In this document: in pieces, positions 28,198 to 37,045 of the stretch | How positions within the stretch are numbered: position 1 is the first letter of the stretch | Layout of the letters: each line of letters starts with the position of its first letter | Source: Klebsiella pneumoniae | GTDB lineage: Bacteria; Myxococcota_A; UBA796; SXON01 | Assembly (NCBI GenBank): GCA_945862325.1 | Contig: CAMAXZ010000015.1 | Span: 25,100 to 89,099 of the forward strand | Length of the DNA stretch: 64,000 nucleotides | Direction: 5' to 3' | Position numbers and translations under genes: made by a program | Notes under the pieces: model-generated | Databases searched by the model: none | Told to the model about the DNA's origin: nothing | The model's input: only the letters and a program-made list of their open reading frames with translations

Positions 28198-30021
28198 GTG
28201 CACGCGTCCGCGGTCGCTCTCCTGCTCCTGCAGCTCGCCGTCGTGCTCGGCGCGGGTCGCCTTCTCGCGCGCGTCGCCCGGCGCCTCGGGCAGCCGGCCG
28301 TAATCGCGGAGATCGTCGCCGGCATCCTGCTTGGCCCGTCGTTGTTGGGCGCCGTCTGGCCGGAAGGGGCGGCCGCGCTGTTCCCTCCGGACTCCCTGCC
28401 GGGGATGAACCTCCTGAGCCAGCTCGGGCTCGTGTTCTTCATGTTCCTGGTGGGGCTCGAGTTCGACCCCCGGCTCCTGCAGGGGCGCGGGCGGCAGTCG
28501 ATCGTGATCAGCGTGGCGAGCATCGTCGTGCCGTTCGTGATGGGCGCCGCGCTCGCGTGGCCGCTGCTGGCGCTCAACCCCACCGATGCGCCCCTCGCGT
28601 TCGCCCTGTTCGTGGGCGCCGCGATGAGCATCACGGCGTTCCCGGTGCTGGCGCGCATCCTCGCGGAGAACGGCGTCATCAAGAGCCCCCTCGGCGCCGT
28701 CGCGCTCGCGGCCGCCGCGGTGAACGACGTCTTGGGGTGGTGCATCCTCGCGTGTGTGGTTTCGGTGGCGCGGGCCGAGGGGCTCGCGCCCGCGGCGTGG
28801 ACCACCGGCCTCGCGGTCCTCTACGTGGGCGTCATGTTCGGCGTGGTCCGTCCGATCCTCGCGCGCCTCGGCCCTCGCGAGGGCCCGACGGTGTCGGTCG
28901 ACACGATCGCGATCCTCATGGTGCTGCTGCTCCTGAGCGCCCTGGCGACCGAGCTCATCGGCATCCACGCGCTCTTTGGCGGCTTCGCGCTGGGCGCCGT
29001 CATGCCCCGGCGCGGCGGCCTCACGGAGGCCCTCACGCACAAGCTCGAGGACTTCGTCACGATCGTCCTCCTGCCGCTCTTCTTCGCGATCAGCGGCCTC
29101 CGCACGGAGGTCGGGCTCCTCTCGACCACGGAGGACTGGGCGTGGTGCGCCGTGATCATCGCCGTGGCCTGCATCGGGAAGTTCGGCGGCAGCGCGCTGG
29201 TGGCCCGCCTGGTCGGGATGACCTGGAGGGAGTCCGCCGCCCTCGGCGTGCTGATGAACACCCGCGGCCTGATGGAGCTCATCGTGCTGAACGTCGGCTT
29301 GGACCTCGGTGTCCTCTCGCCGCGGCTGTTCACGATGCTCGTGGTCATGGCCCTGGTGACGACGGCCATGACGTCCCCGTTGCTCGAGTGGGTCTACCCG
29401 CGGCGGCGCATGCTGGCGCAGCCCGCCGTGGCGCGTCCGACGCTCGTCTGCATCTCGGATCCGGCGATCATCCCCGCGCTGCTCGAGGTGGCGCGTCGGC
29501 TCGGGCCCGGGCCGGTGCTCGTCCTCCACGTCGTCCGGTCCGACCGGCCCTCGTCGTACCTCGGCGAAGAAACGGACTCGGAGCTCCGGCTGCCGCTCGC
29601 GGTCGCCGACGCCGAGGCGCGCCGCATCGGGGTGGAGATCGTCCCGATCTCGGCGGTCGCGGCCGACCCGGCGCTCGACATCCTGCGCGTGGCGGAGGAT
29701 CGCCACGCGGGGCTCATCTTGATCGGCAGCCACCGGCCGCTCCTGATCGAGAGCAAGCTGGCCGGCGTGGTCGGGCGCGTGCTCGCGAACGCCACGGTCG
29801 ACGTCGCGGTGCTGCTCGACCGCGGGCTCGAGTCCTTGCGCGGTTGGCGGGTCGAGGGGCCGACGGACCCGGCCGTGGCCGCGCTCGGCGCGCGCCTCAC
29901 GGAACAGGCGATCGAACCTGCCTCCTCCCCGGGGCCGGGGACGATCCTGATCGCCCCGGTCGGGCACGCGCCGAAGGACGGCGAGAGCGCGCTCCTGGTT
30001 CGAGGCGCGACCCGCGCTTGA
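28198..30021 (+). CDS. CPA2-type cation/proton antiporter with C-terminal USP-like domain
   Basis: The protein is about 607 aa from GTG 28198; a GTG at 28132 is an alternative. Residues 1-~395 contain about 12 membrane segments of the Na+/H+ exchanger (KefB/NhaS3) type, with GQPAVIAEIVAGILLGPSLLG, GLVFFMFLVGLEFDP, the ND pair in AAAAVNDVLGW, and NTRGLMELI. Residues ~420-560 look like a universal-stress-protein fold (LVCISDPAIIPALLEVARRL, LILIGSHRPLL). The USP-like part may sense nucleotide. It should exchange Na+ or K+ for H+ at the inner membrane. It follows tetR by 58 bp; a functional link is uncertain. Confidence 0.88.
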   Translation: MHASAVALLLLQLAVVLGAGRLLARVARRLGQPAVIAEIVAGILLGPSLLGAVWPEGAAALFPPDSLPGMNLLSQLGLVFFMFLVGLEFDPRLLQGRGRQSIVISVASIVVPFVMGAALAWPLLALNPTDAPLAFALFVGAAMSITAFPVLARILAENGVIKSPLGAVALAAAAVNDVLGWCILACVVSVARAEGLAPAAWTTGLAVLYVGVMFGVVRPILARLGPREGPTVSVDTIAILMVLLLLSALATELIGIHALFGGFALGAVMPRRGGLTEALTHKLEDFVTIVLLPLFFAISGLRTEVGLLSTTEDWAWCAVIIAVACIGKFGGSALVARLVGMTWRESAALGVLMNTRGLMELIVLNVGLDLGVLSPRLFTMLVVMALVTTAMTSPLLEWVYPRRRMLAQPAVARPTLVCISDPAIIPALLEVARRLGPGPVLVLHVVRSDRPSSYLGEETDSELRLPLAVADAEARRIGVEIVPISAVAADPALDILRVAEDRHAGLILIGSHRPLLIESKLAGVVGRVLANATVDVAVLLDRGLESLRGWRVEGPTDPAVAALGARLTEQAIEPASSPGPGTILIAPVGHAPKDGESALLVRGATRA

Positions 30022-30034
30022 GCGGCGGCCGGCG

Positions 30035-31216
30035 TTACTCCGGCATTCCTTGCTCGACCCACGCGATCACCCGCGCGACGTCGTCGTCGGGGATCGGCGG
30101 GAGCCCGAGCGGCATGCCCGGCATCGCCGGACGCACGATGGCTTGCGGGGCCTCACCGGGCGCGACGGTGTCGCGGGCCGCTTCTTCGCGGCGCCGGAGC
30201 AGCGCCGCCACGATCGCGGGCGCGTGCGCGCGCACGCCATCCACGGTCTGCAGCTCGATGCCGGTCGGGGCGAAGCCGAAGCCGCCGGCGTTCCCGGGGC
30301 CGCGCCGGCCGTCGTTCAGCGATGGCTCCATGTGACAGTGCACGCAAATCCGGCCGAACACGCGCTCTTCGACCTCGGCCCACCGCACCTCGCCCACGTG
30401 CCGCGGCAGGGTCGGCGGGGTCGGCGGGATCGCGCCGCCGGGGTCGGCGAGCACGAGGTAGTCGCGCACGGCGACCGCCTCGTCGCGGGTCAGGCCCATG
30501 GCCGGCATCGTGGCGGCGGGGCTGACCGCGGCCGGATCGAGGATCCACGCGACGATCGCGTCGTCGGACATCCGATCCCGCGCGTGGCGCAGGTCGGGCG
30601 CGGTGGGGATCCCGGGCCCCGGCCGGGCGGCCCCGAAGGTGTGGCAGGCCGCGCACCCGCGCGTGTCGAACAGGCGTTCTCCCTCGGAGACTCGCGTGGC
30701 GGCAGGGGCGGGCGACGCCGGCGCCGGCGCGTGGTGGGCGGTCGCCCACGCGGTGATGGCGTCGCGCGCCGCCGCGTCGAGGCCGACGCGCACCATGCCC
30801 TCGGGCATCGCGGGGCGCAGGTCGTGGGGATCCGCGAGGAAGCCCGCCCACCACGACGGTTCGAGCCGCGCCGCGGCGGCGGCGAGGTCGGGCACGTCGG
30901 CGTAGGAGCGGACGCTCCGCTCGTAGCGCTCCCACAGGGGGAACGCCTCGAGCGCCGCGGCCCGGGCGCGCGGGTTGGCGGACACCGCGTGCACCCAGTC
31001 GTGACAGGCCACGCAGCCGTCCAGCCTCCCCGGTGCTGGTACCTCGGGGATCGTGTGGCAGAGCGCACAGCCCGCGCCCTCCATGACGCGTTGGCCTTCG
31101 GCGGCGGTCGGCGCCGAGGCCTCGGGCGCCGCGGCGCCCGGCGTCGCGCGCGCGAACGCCACTGACGTGATCGCGCCGCCGAGGAGGAGGAGGACGGCGC
31201 GAGGGGCGGCGCGCAT
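30035..31216 (-). CDS. Periplasmic tetraheme c-type cytochrome
   Basis: The protein is 393 aa with signal peptide MRAAPRAVLLLLGGAITSVAFA. Four heme-attachment motifs C-x2-C-H are present: CALCH, CVACH, CAACH and CVHCH. Met residues for axial ligation occur in the spacers (RPAMPEGMV, TMPAMGL, RPAMPGMP). The CAACH motif followed by TMPAMGL and RDYLV is a standard cytochrome c domain. It probably carries electrons in the periplasm; no oxidase or reductase subunit is adjacent. A small lipoprotein-like gene lies 4 nt upstream and is co-transcribed. Confidence 0.87.
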   Translation of the reverse strand: MRAAPRAVLLLLGGAITSVAFARATPGAAAPEASAPTAAEGQRVMEGAGCALCHTIPEVPAPGRLDGCVACHDWVHAVSANPRARAAALEAFPLWERYERSVRSYADVPDLAAAAARLEPSWWAGFLADPHDLRPAMPEGMVRVGLDAAARDAITAWATAHHAPAPASPAPAATRVSEGERLFDTRGCAACHTFGAARPGPGIPTAPDLRHARDRMSDDAIVAWILDPAAVSPAATMPAMGLTRDEAVAVRDYLVLADPGGAIPPTPPTLPRHVGEVRWAEVEERVFGRICVHCHMEPSLNDGRRGPGNAGGFGFAPTGIELQTVDGVRAHAPAIVAALLRRREEAARDTVAPGEAPQAIVRPAMPGMPLGLPPIPDDDVARVIAWVEQGMPE

Positions 31217-31220
31217 CGGA

Positions 31221-31484
31221 TCAGGACCGGGTAGCGGGCGTCGCCTCGGGGATGACGGCGTCGTCGCTGGTCTTCTCGGGGGCGGCCTCCGCGGCGGGGG
31301 CCTTCGCGTCGGCGGGCGCGGGCTTCTCGACCGCCTTGGCGGGCTGGGCCTTCGCGTCGGCGGCCAGCGCCGCGTCGATGTCGGCCATCGCGGCGTCGAG
31401 GCGCTTGTAGTGGGAGGGGGGCATCGCGCAGGCGAGGGCGACACCGGGGGCGAGGAGGGTGATCGTGAGGACGAGGACGCGCAT
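31221..31484 (-). CDS. Small Ala/Lys-rich exported protein, likely lipoprotein
   Basis: The protein is 87 aa. The signal MRVLVLTITLLAPGVALACAM carries a lipobox-like VALAC. The mature part is Ala/Lys/Pro/Glu rich (AKAQPAKAVEKPAPADAKAP), low complexity and probably unfolded. The Shine-Dalgarno CTGGAG sits 7 nt before ATG 31484. It is coupled to the tetraheme cytochrome gene. Function unknown. Confidence 0.68.
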   Translation of the reverse strand: MRVLVLTITLLAPGVALACAMPPSHYKRLDAAMADIDAALAADAKAQPAKAVEKPAPADAKAPAAEAAPEKTSDDAVIPEATPATRS

Positions 31485-31638
31485 GGTGGGCTCCAGGGTG
31501 GGCGTTTGCGGAACGTCGGGGAGCCGAGGTTCCTTACAGTCCCACGGACGATCGACACCGAACTTCGCTCGCGGTTCGCAAAGAACGCGTGAACGCGATG
31601 TCTCACGCCGTGCGATATTCCGACGCGCCGGAGGCTTC

Positions 31639-32199
31639 GTGTTCACAATCGCCCTGCTCGTGTTCGCCTGCACTGCCCCGAAGGGCGCCGAAGACTCCGC
31701 CGAGGACAGCGCCGAGGACACCGACCGCGTGCCGGAGACCCCCTTCGACGAGAGCTGCTTCGGCCAGGTGATGTTCACCCAGGTGGTCGACTCCAACACC
31801 ATCGCGGCGGATTGGAGCGCCTTGGCGGCGGACTCCGCGGGCGCGGCCTTCGGGCCCTCCGACGTCGAGCTGATCCACTGGTACATCTTCGGGATGCCCG
31901 TCTCGACCATCAACAACGCGTTGTGCGCCGCGGACGCCGTGAGCATGGACAACTTCGTGACGGGGTCGGTGGCCGCGGACGTCGTGGAGCTCGGCGGCAC
32001 GAGCGCCACGGTCGAGCTCACGAGCCCCGACGGCGACGCGTGGAACCGGGAGACCGGCGTGCTCGCCCTCTACGACGAGGCCGCGGCGGACGGGGCGGAC
32101 ATCTGGCCGCGCGCCGCGGCCGTGTTCACCTTCGACGCCGACGCCGGGAACAACCGTGTGGTGGTCGAAGGGCGAGGGGACGTGTACACGGCCCCCTGA
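31639..32199 (+). CDS. Predicted lipoprotein, acidic
   Basis: The protein is 186 aa from GTG 31639, with GGAGG six nt upstream. The signal MFTIALLVFACTAPKG has a lipobox (LVFA-C). A short Glu/Asp/Ser spacer (AEDSAEDSAEDTD) precedes a beta-rich domain with a Cys pair. No family recognised. First gene of a run of lipoprotein genes on the plus strand; divergent from the cytochrome operon across about 155 bp that should hold both promoters. Confidence 0.7.
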   Translation: MFTIALLVFACTAPKGAEDSAEDSAEDTDRVPETPFDESCFGQVMFTQVVDSNTIAADWSALAADSAGAAFGPSDVELIHWYIFGMPVSTINNALCAADAVSMDNFVTGSVAADVVELGGTSATVELTSPDGDAWNRETGVLALYDEAAADGADIWPRAAAVFTFDADAGNNRVVVEGRGDVYTAP

Positions 32200-32228
32200 G
32201 CGGCTATCCTGCGCGTTCGGAGGTCCCC

Positions 32229-33287
32229 GTGATCCTGCTCCCCTGGTCCCTCTTCGGGTGCGCGCAGGACTACGCGCTCGAGGCCACGCCGGTCGACGTC
32301 AACCCCGGTGATGTGGTCGAGTGTGGGTTCACCGAGGTGGAAGGTACGGACTTCTCCTCCTACGACTGCAACCCCGTGTTCACCACCACCGACGAGCCCT
32401 GGGCCGAGGACATCGGCGGCGTGGCGTTCGCCGTGACGGAGGTGCTCGGGCATCCGTTTTTCCAGGCGTGGTACATCGGTTTTCCGTCGGACAGCTACGG
32501 CGAGTACGGGCTCGGCTACGCGGTGAGCCCCGAGGGCACCGACTGGACGCCGCACCCGGACAACTCGCTGCTCGGAGCGTCGGCGACCGGGGCGTGGGAC
32601 CACGACATGATGGACGCGCCTCAGGTGGTGTGGGACCCGGAGAGCGAACAATACGTCATGTTGTACCAGGGCTACAACATCGGCGAAGGGCTCTGGGGCC
32701 TCGGTGTCGCCACCTCGGTCGACGGCCTCGCGTGGACCCGCCTCCCGACCAACCCGGTGGTCGACTTCGCGGCGCCGACCGACGGCGTCGGCTGGTGCTG
32801 GCCGCTCGGGCTCTCGCTCGGGTCGGTCGCCGGGTTCACCGGGTACATGGCCGGGTACTCCGGGCGGAACGACGCCTGCGAGATGTATCGGGTCGACGGG
32901 GCGGACGTCCGCACGTGGGTCACCCGCGACGAGGTGGTGTTCCCGGCGGGCGACGCGGGCGAATGGGACGACGAGGGCTTCGCGAGCGTGGCCGTGGCCG
33001 AGCTCGACGGCCAGCGATGGTTGTTCTACGCCGGCTTCGGCACCTGGGTCGACCACCCCGAAGAGGGGTATCGCTCGGGCGAGGACGCCTACTTCGGCTA
33101 CGCCAAGGAGGTCGACGGCGCGTGGGTGCGGCAGGGGCGCGTGCCGATCCACACCTCGGAGCCCGGCCAGGTGCGGGCCGTGGCCGCGCGCACCGTGGGG
33201 TCGCGCATCCACCTTTGGGTCACCGACGACTACGAGGGCGGCTCGGGCATCGGCTACTTCCTGTTCGCGCCGGGCGGCGGCGAATGA
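32229..33287 (+). CDS. Lipoprotein with five-bladed beta-propeller (GH43/GH32-like)
   Basis: The protein is 352 aa. The start is GTG 32229 with GGAGGTCCCC before it, and the signal is MILLPWSLFGCAQD (lipobox LFGC). Repeated blades read like furanosidase propellers: AWYIGFPSDSYGEYGLGYAV, DAPQVVWDPESEQYVMLYQG, GLGVATSVDGLAWTRLPTNP, MAGYSGRNDACEMYRV. Asp and Glu residues are in suitable positions (HDMMDAPQV, EWDDEGFASV). It may bind or cleave a polysaccharide at the cell surface. The specific activity cannot be told. Coupled to the next gene by ATGA. Confidence 0.72.
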   Translation: MILLPWSLFGCAQDYALEATPVDVNPGDVVECGFTEVEGTDFSSYDCNPVFTTTDEPWAEDIGGVAFAVTEVLGHPFFQAWYIGFPSDSYGEYGLGYAVSPEGTDWTPHPDNSLLGASATGAWDHDMMDAPQVVWDPESEQYVMLYQGYNIGEGLWGLGVATSVDGLAWTRLPTNPVVDFAAPTDGVGWCWPLGLSLGSVAGFTGYMAGYSGRNDACEMYRVDGADVRTWVTRDEVVFPAGDAGEWDDEGFASVAVAELDGQRWLFYAGFGTWVDHPEEGYRSGEDAYFGYAKEVDGAWVRQGRVPIHTSEPGQVRAVAARTVGSRIHLWVTDDYEGGSGIGYFLFAPGGGE

Positions 33288-34471
33288 CGAGCGCGATCCT
33301 CCTTTACGTCGGCTGTGGCGGGCTCGGGCTGGAGCCCGTCGGCGAGGACGCGGCGGACTCGGCGGCGGTGGGCGCCGTCACGATCACCGCCATCGACCCG
33401 AGCTGGGGGCCCCCGAGCGGCGGCACCGAGGTCACCATCACCGGGACCGGGTTCGAGGGGGCGCTCGGCGTGCGCTTCGGCAACGCGACGGTGGACGCGG
33501 TGCGCATCGACGCGTCGAGCCTGATCGTGGTCACGCCCGACGCCGGGGTCGAGGCCTCCGTGGACGTGACGGTGTCGAGCGCGCTCGGCGAGGCCGTCAT
33601 CGCGGACGGCTTCACGTTCGCCGAGGACGAGCCCCCCGACACGGACGACCCCGACGACACGGACGACCCCGACGACACCGACGACACCGACGACACCGAC
33701 GACACCGACGGCGACGAGACCGGCATCGGCGGCCTGGTGGAGTTCTCCCTCCTGCAGATCGCGTGCACGTCGTGCTTCGGCGCGACCTCCGACCTCGAGA
33801 TCTACGCGAACGCGGCGTTTCACCGTGGCAGCGCGTCGGGGTGGTCGGACTGGCTGCCGGCGCTCGGCACGTGTGTCGCGGACGCCGTGCCCAGCGCCCC
33901 CACGAGCACCTACTCCGACGCCGGCGACTGGGTGTACCTCAGCTCGGGCAGCCGCTCGATCGGGCTCCGCGCCGACTCGAGCGCGCTCTACTCCGCGACG
34001 GGCATCAGCGAGAGTGAATTCGTCCGCAACGCCTCGTGGACGCTCACGGCGTCCGGCGGCGCGGACCTCGGGGCCTTCGAGGTCGCGAACGCGATGCTCA
34101 CCCCCCAGGGCTTCGAGAGCATCACACCGGTCGAGCTCCTGTACACCTCCGACCGGGACGCGTTCAGCGCGCGCATCGCGCGTACCGGTACGACGTTCAC
34201 CTGGAGCCCCTACGGCGGCGACGGGAGCTTCGTCATCCTCCTGGCCGTGTATGCGCCGGACGGCTCCGCGCTGATCGGCACCCTGCACTGCCGCGACGCG
34301 GATGACGGGTCGATGACCATCCCCGCCGCGTACCTGTCGTCGTACCCCCGCAACGCCCTCGTGGCGGTGTACCTCCAACGCTACCAGATCGAGCGCTTCC
34401 CGCTCCCCACCGGCGCGGAGGGCGAGTCGATCGCCACCGTGGGGGTGCTCGGCACCGGAGTCCTGCAATGA
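33284..34471 (+). CDS. Lipoprotein with IPT/TIG domain and Asp/Thr-rich linker
   Basis: The protein is 395 aa. The signal MTSAILLYVGCGGLG carries the lipobox YVGC. An IPT/TIG immunoglobulin-like domain follows (ITAIDPSWGPPSGGTEVTI, residues 35-115). Next is a highly acidic D-T-D-D linker (about 119-142) and a C-terminal beta-rich domain with Cys pairs (ACTSC). This layout of anchor, flexible acidic spacer and exposed domain suits a surface adhesin or receptor. The preceding and following genes overlap by 4 nt each. Confidence 0.78.
   Translation: MTSAILLYVGCGGLGLEPVGEDAADSAAVGAVTITAIDPSWGPPSGGTEVTITGTGFEGALGVRFGNATVDAVRIDASSLIVVTPDAGVEASVDVTVSSALGEAVIADGFTFAEDEPPDTDDPDDTDDPDDTDDTDDTDDTDGDETGIGGLVEFSLLQIACTSCFGATSDLEIYANAAFHRGSASGWSDWLPALGTCVADAVPSAPTSTYSDAGDWVYLSSGSRSIGLRADSSALYSATGISESEFVRNASWTLTASGGADLGAFEVANAMLTPQGFESITPVELLYTSDRDAFSARIARTGTTFTWSPYGGDGSFVILLAVYAPDGSALIGTLHCRDADDGSMTIPAAYLSSYPRNALVAVYLQRYQIERFPLPTGAEGESIATVGVLGTGVLQ
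33638..33710 (+). repeat. Short-period tandem repeat coding the Asp/Thr linker
   Basis: About eight near-identical 9-bp units of the GACACCGAC and GACGACCCC type lie in frame in the lipoprotein gene. They encode D-T-D and D-D-P units. Copy number is likely variable by slippage, which would change linker length without shifting frame. Confidence 0.75.
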
Positions 34472-34710
34472 TCGTGTGGATCACCGCCCTGCTCGCCTGC
34501 GCCGGCGCCGTCGAGAGCTCCACCTGTGACGCGGTGTGCGACGAGCTCTACACCGCGTGTGCGTACGCGGCGTTCCCCAGCCGGGAGAGCTGCATGCAGG
34601 GCTGCCTGTACGATCAGGAGGAGCGGTCGGTGCCGATGGGCAACCGCCTCAAGTGCTACGAGGCGGCCGAGTGCGACACCTTCCGCATCATCGAGTGTTC
34701 GAAGGAATAG
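34468..34710 (+). CDS. Small Cys-rich exported protein or lipoprotein
   Basis: The protein is 80 aa, with ATG overlapping the upstream stop. The N-terminus MIVWITALLACAGAVESS has a lipobox-like LLAC. The mature part has six Cys (C-x3-C, C-x10-C-x3-C pattern: CDAVCDELYTACAYA, CMQGC), suggesting a disulfide-bonded periplasmic helix bundle. It resembles in style the Cys-rich product encoded on the opposite strand next to it. Function unknown. Confidence 0.65.
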   Translation: MIVWITALLACAGAVESSTCDAVCDELYTACAYAAFPSRESCMQGCLYDQEERSVPMGNRLKCYEAAECDTFRIIECSKE

Positions 34711-34711
34711 C

Positions 34712-35083
34712 TCAGCCGTCGCCCAGCTCGTCCAGCACGCACGCCGCGAGCGCCGCTTCGTCCTCACACTCCCACACCTCGTCGCACGCGGGGTCGTACG
34801 AGGCGTCTTCGCTCTCGTACTCTTCGCACGACAGGCCGCGCATCGCGCTGAGGCACTTGTCGGCGTTGGCGCTGCTGAAGGTGCAGTGCTCCTCGTAGCA
34901 GGCATCCGACGCGAAGGCGTCGAGGAGCACGAGCGTCGCGTCGACGCACTGGTCGACGTCGTCGTACGACGCTTCGAACGCGTCCTGGTCGCACTGCTCG
35001 GTCTTCTGGCAGGCGATCGTGGAGGCCTTCTCGAGGTAGTTGTCCTGTGTGGTGCAAGCGATCAGGAGCAGGGTGGCGAGCAT
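34712..35083 (-). CDS. Small Cys-rich lipoprotein
   Basis: The protein is 123 aa from ATG 35083, preceded by GAGGACCCC. The signal MLATLLLIACTTQD has the lipobox LIAC. The mature acidic helical domain has about nine further Cys (ACQKTEQCDQD, QCVDATL, CYEEHC, KCLSAMRGLSC). It ends one nt after the opposite-strand small Cys-rich gene, tail to tail. Probably disulfide-stabilised in the periplasm; no family recognised. Confidence 0.68.
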   Translation of the reverse strand: MLATLLLIACTTQDNYLEKASTIACQKTEQCDQDAFEASYDDVDQCVDATLVLLDAFASDACYEEHCTFSSANADKCLSAMRGLSCEEYESEDASYDPACDEVWECEDEAALAACVLDELGDG

Positions 35084-35141
35084 GGGGTCCTCGGGGTGGC
35101 GGGAGACGTAGCCCGCGGGCGGCCCGTGTGAGGCGACCCTG

Positions 35142-36116
35142 TCAAAACTGGACGTCGAGATCCAGCGCAAACGCCGTGGTGCCGGGCCGGTCGAGCGCCG
35201 CGACGCCCGGCGCGGCCCGGCCGTGTGGAAAGAGCCCGATCACGCTGCCATCGCCGCCGGCGCCGCTGAACTTCGCGCCGAGAGCGCCCGCGGCGCGCAG
35301 GGCGCGGACGGCCTTGATCAGCCGGGGTGCGTGGAGCTCCGGCACGACGGGGAGCAGGTCCTCTTCGTAGATGTCCTGACAGGCGTTCATCGCGGCGCCC
35401 AGCGCACGGAGATCTCCCTCGACCAACGCCCGCCTTCCGTCCACCGCGCGCGCCCCGGACGCGTCGAGGGCGTCGCGGACGGCGCCGACCTGTCGCGCGG
35501 CTTCGAAGTCGCGCAGGCGCACCTCGCCGTGCGCGAGGCGTTGCAGGGCCGCGAGGATGCCCGCGGTGTCACGTGGGGCGTCGAAGCTCCCGATCGCGAG
35601 CGACAGGCGCGCCGGGAGCGGCTCGGCGGTGTGCGCATCGCCGTCGAAGCGAAGGAACAAGGGGAGCCCCCACGCGCAGGCGAGCGGGTCGAGACGCCCG
35701 CACGGCACCCCCGCCGCCCGCTCGGCGCGGTAGGCCAGCTCGGCCTCTTCCTCCGGCGAAGGGCGCCGCCCGCAGAGGGCCGCCCAGCCGCGCACGAGCG
35801 CGACGTTCATCGCTGCAGAGCTGGAGAATCCTCGTCCTGGGGGGAGGTCGCCCGCGACGTGCACGCGCGCCCCCCGATGGGCGCCCCACGCCGCGTGCAC
35901 CTCGTCCGCCACGGCGCCCACGAAGCGGAGGGGGCCGTCCTCGCCGTCGGCCCAGTCGATCGCGCGGCCCTCGAACACCGCGGTCGCGCGGAGGTCCGGC
36001 GCCGGATCGATCGCGATCGTGAGGCCGCGATCGAGCGGGAGGGTGAGGCAGGCGCCGCCGTACCAGTCGTCGTGCTCCCCCAGCAGACAGACACGCCCGC
36101 CGACCCGTACGTTCAC
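35142..36116 (-). CDS. GHMP-family sugar/metabolite kinase
   Basis: The protein is 324 aa from GTG 36116, which overlaps the stop of the upstream lipoprotein gene (GTGA). The three GHMP motifs are present: motif I VCLLGEHDDWYGG (galactokinase-like), the ATP-binding LPPGRGFSSSAAMNVALV, and motif III AKFSGAGGDGSVIGLF. It phosphorylates a small alcohol such as a sugar or mevalonate; no pathway partner is adjacent to narrow the substrate. Coupling to the caspase operon is unusual. Confidence 0.85.
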   Translation of the reverse strand: MNVRVGGRVCLLGEHDDWYGGACLTLPLDRGLTIAIDPAPDLRATAVFEGRAIDWADGEDGPLRFVGAVADEVHAAWGAHRGARVHVAGDLPPGRGFSSSAAMNVALVRGWAALCGRRPSPEEEAELAYRAERAAGVPCGRLDPLACAWGLPLFLRFDGDAHTAEPLPARLSLAIGSFDAPRDTAGILAALQRLAHGEVRLRDFEAARQVGAVRDALDASGARAVDGRRALVEGDLRALGAAMNACQDIYEEDLLPVVPELHAPRLIKAVRALRAAGALGAKFSGAGGDGSVIGLFPHGRAAPGVAALDRPGTTAFALDLDVQF

Positions 36117-37045
36117 AGGCGATCGACCGTCGCGAAGTCCGTCCACGTGCACGCGCCCTCGTCGCCCGTCGGCGGCCGGATCCGCAACGAGTCGCCCTCG
36201 AAGGTCAGCGCGCCGTACGCGTCCCAACATTGGGTCCAGGTGAAGTCCGCGTCGAAGCCGCCGCCGGACAACACGGCGTCGGCGCGCCCGCCCACGCCGT
36301 CGATCCACCGCGTGCGCGCGCGCGCGTCGACCAGGGCCGCGCTGGCGTCCCACTCGACGTCGAGCTGGGTCGCATACTGGAAGTCGCCTTCGCCGTCGAT
36401 CGATCGGAACGCGTAGGCGGAGTCGGGCGCGGGGGCGCCCGCGTCGTCCACGAGGTCGGTGTACCAGACGATGAGGTCGGTCCCGATGCGGTTGTCGTAG
36501 TCGATCGTCGCGCGCCCGTGGTCGACCTCGCCGACGGCCGCCGCCGCCGCCGCGGCGTCGTAGACGAAGCCGCCGTCGCCCGCCGCCACGGTGTCTCCCG
36601 CGACGTGATCGCCCGCGATGATGACGTGCTCGACGCCCGCGCCGAGGGCGACGAACCGCCAGTCGAAGGTGCCGGGCCCGTTCCGCTGCACCTGCGCCTC
36701 GACCGTGGCGCCGCCCCAAGGCCACGGGCCCCACGCGCGCAGGTCGACGTCACGGCGCGTGGGCCGGGCCTGGCGTACGACGTCGACGAGGCCGAGCACC
36801 GCGCGCACGCCGGCGTTGCCCTCGCCGGCGATGACCGCGCTCATGCGCAGCAGCTCCGGGGCGTCGGCGGGCAGCGCGGCGACGTCCGACGTGGCGGTGG
36901 GCGCGCGCCGCACCGCCGACTCCACCGACAACGTGTGGCGCTCCTCCGCGGGGAGCGCGTCGAGGAACAGGGCGTCCTCCGCGAAGATCGCGTTGGAGAT
37001 CGAGCCGGGCCCGCAGGCGGCGAGCAACAACAGGGGGAGCGCCAT
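36113..37045 (-). CDS. Predicted lipoprotein in the caspase operon
   Basis: The protein is 310 aa. ATG 37045 shares its A with the caspase stop (TGATG) and has GGAGG ahead. The signal MALPLLLLAACGPGS carries the lipobox LAAC. The mature protein is beta-rich with Trp/Asp-rich strands (WGPWPWGGATVEAQV, TIDYDNRIGTDLIVWYTD) and one late Cys pair. I do not recognise the family. Its tight coupling to the caspase-barrel gene suggests a partner in the same envelope complex. Confidence 0.72.
   Translation of the reverse strand: MALPLLLLAACGPGSISNAIFAEDALFLDALPAEERHTLSVESAVRRAPTATSDVAALPADAPELLRMSAVIAGEGNAGVRAVLGLVDVVRQARPTRRDVDLRAWGPWPWGGATVEAQVQRNGPGTFDWRFVALGAGVEHVIIAGDHVAGDTVAAGDGGFVYDAAAAAAAVGEVDHGRATIDYDNRIGTDLIVWYTDLVDDAGAPAPDSAYAFRSIDGEGDFQYATQLDVEWDASAALVDARARTRWIDGVGGRADAVLSGGGFDADFTWTQCWDAYGALTFEGDSLRIRPPTGDEGACTWTDFATVDRL

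Noticed and set aside
28162..29967. Long antisense frame opposite the antiporter
   Set aside because: Composition is dominated by R, D, H, E and A without family motifs; the sense strand has a clear antiporter.
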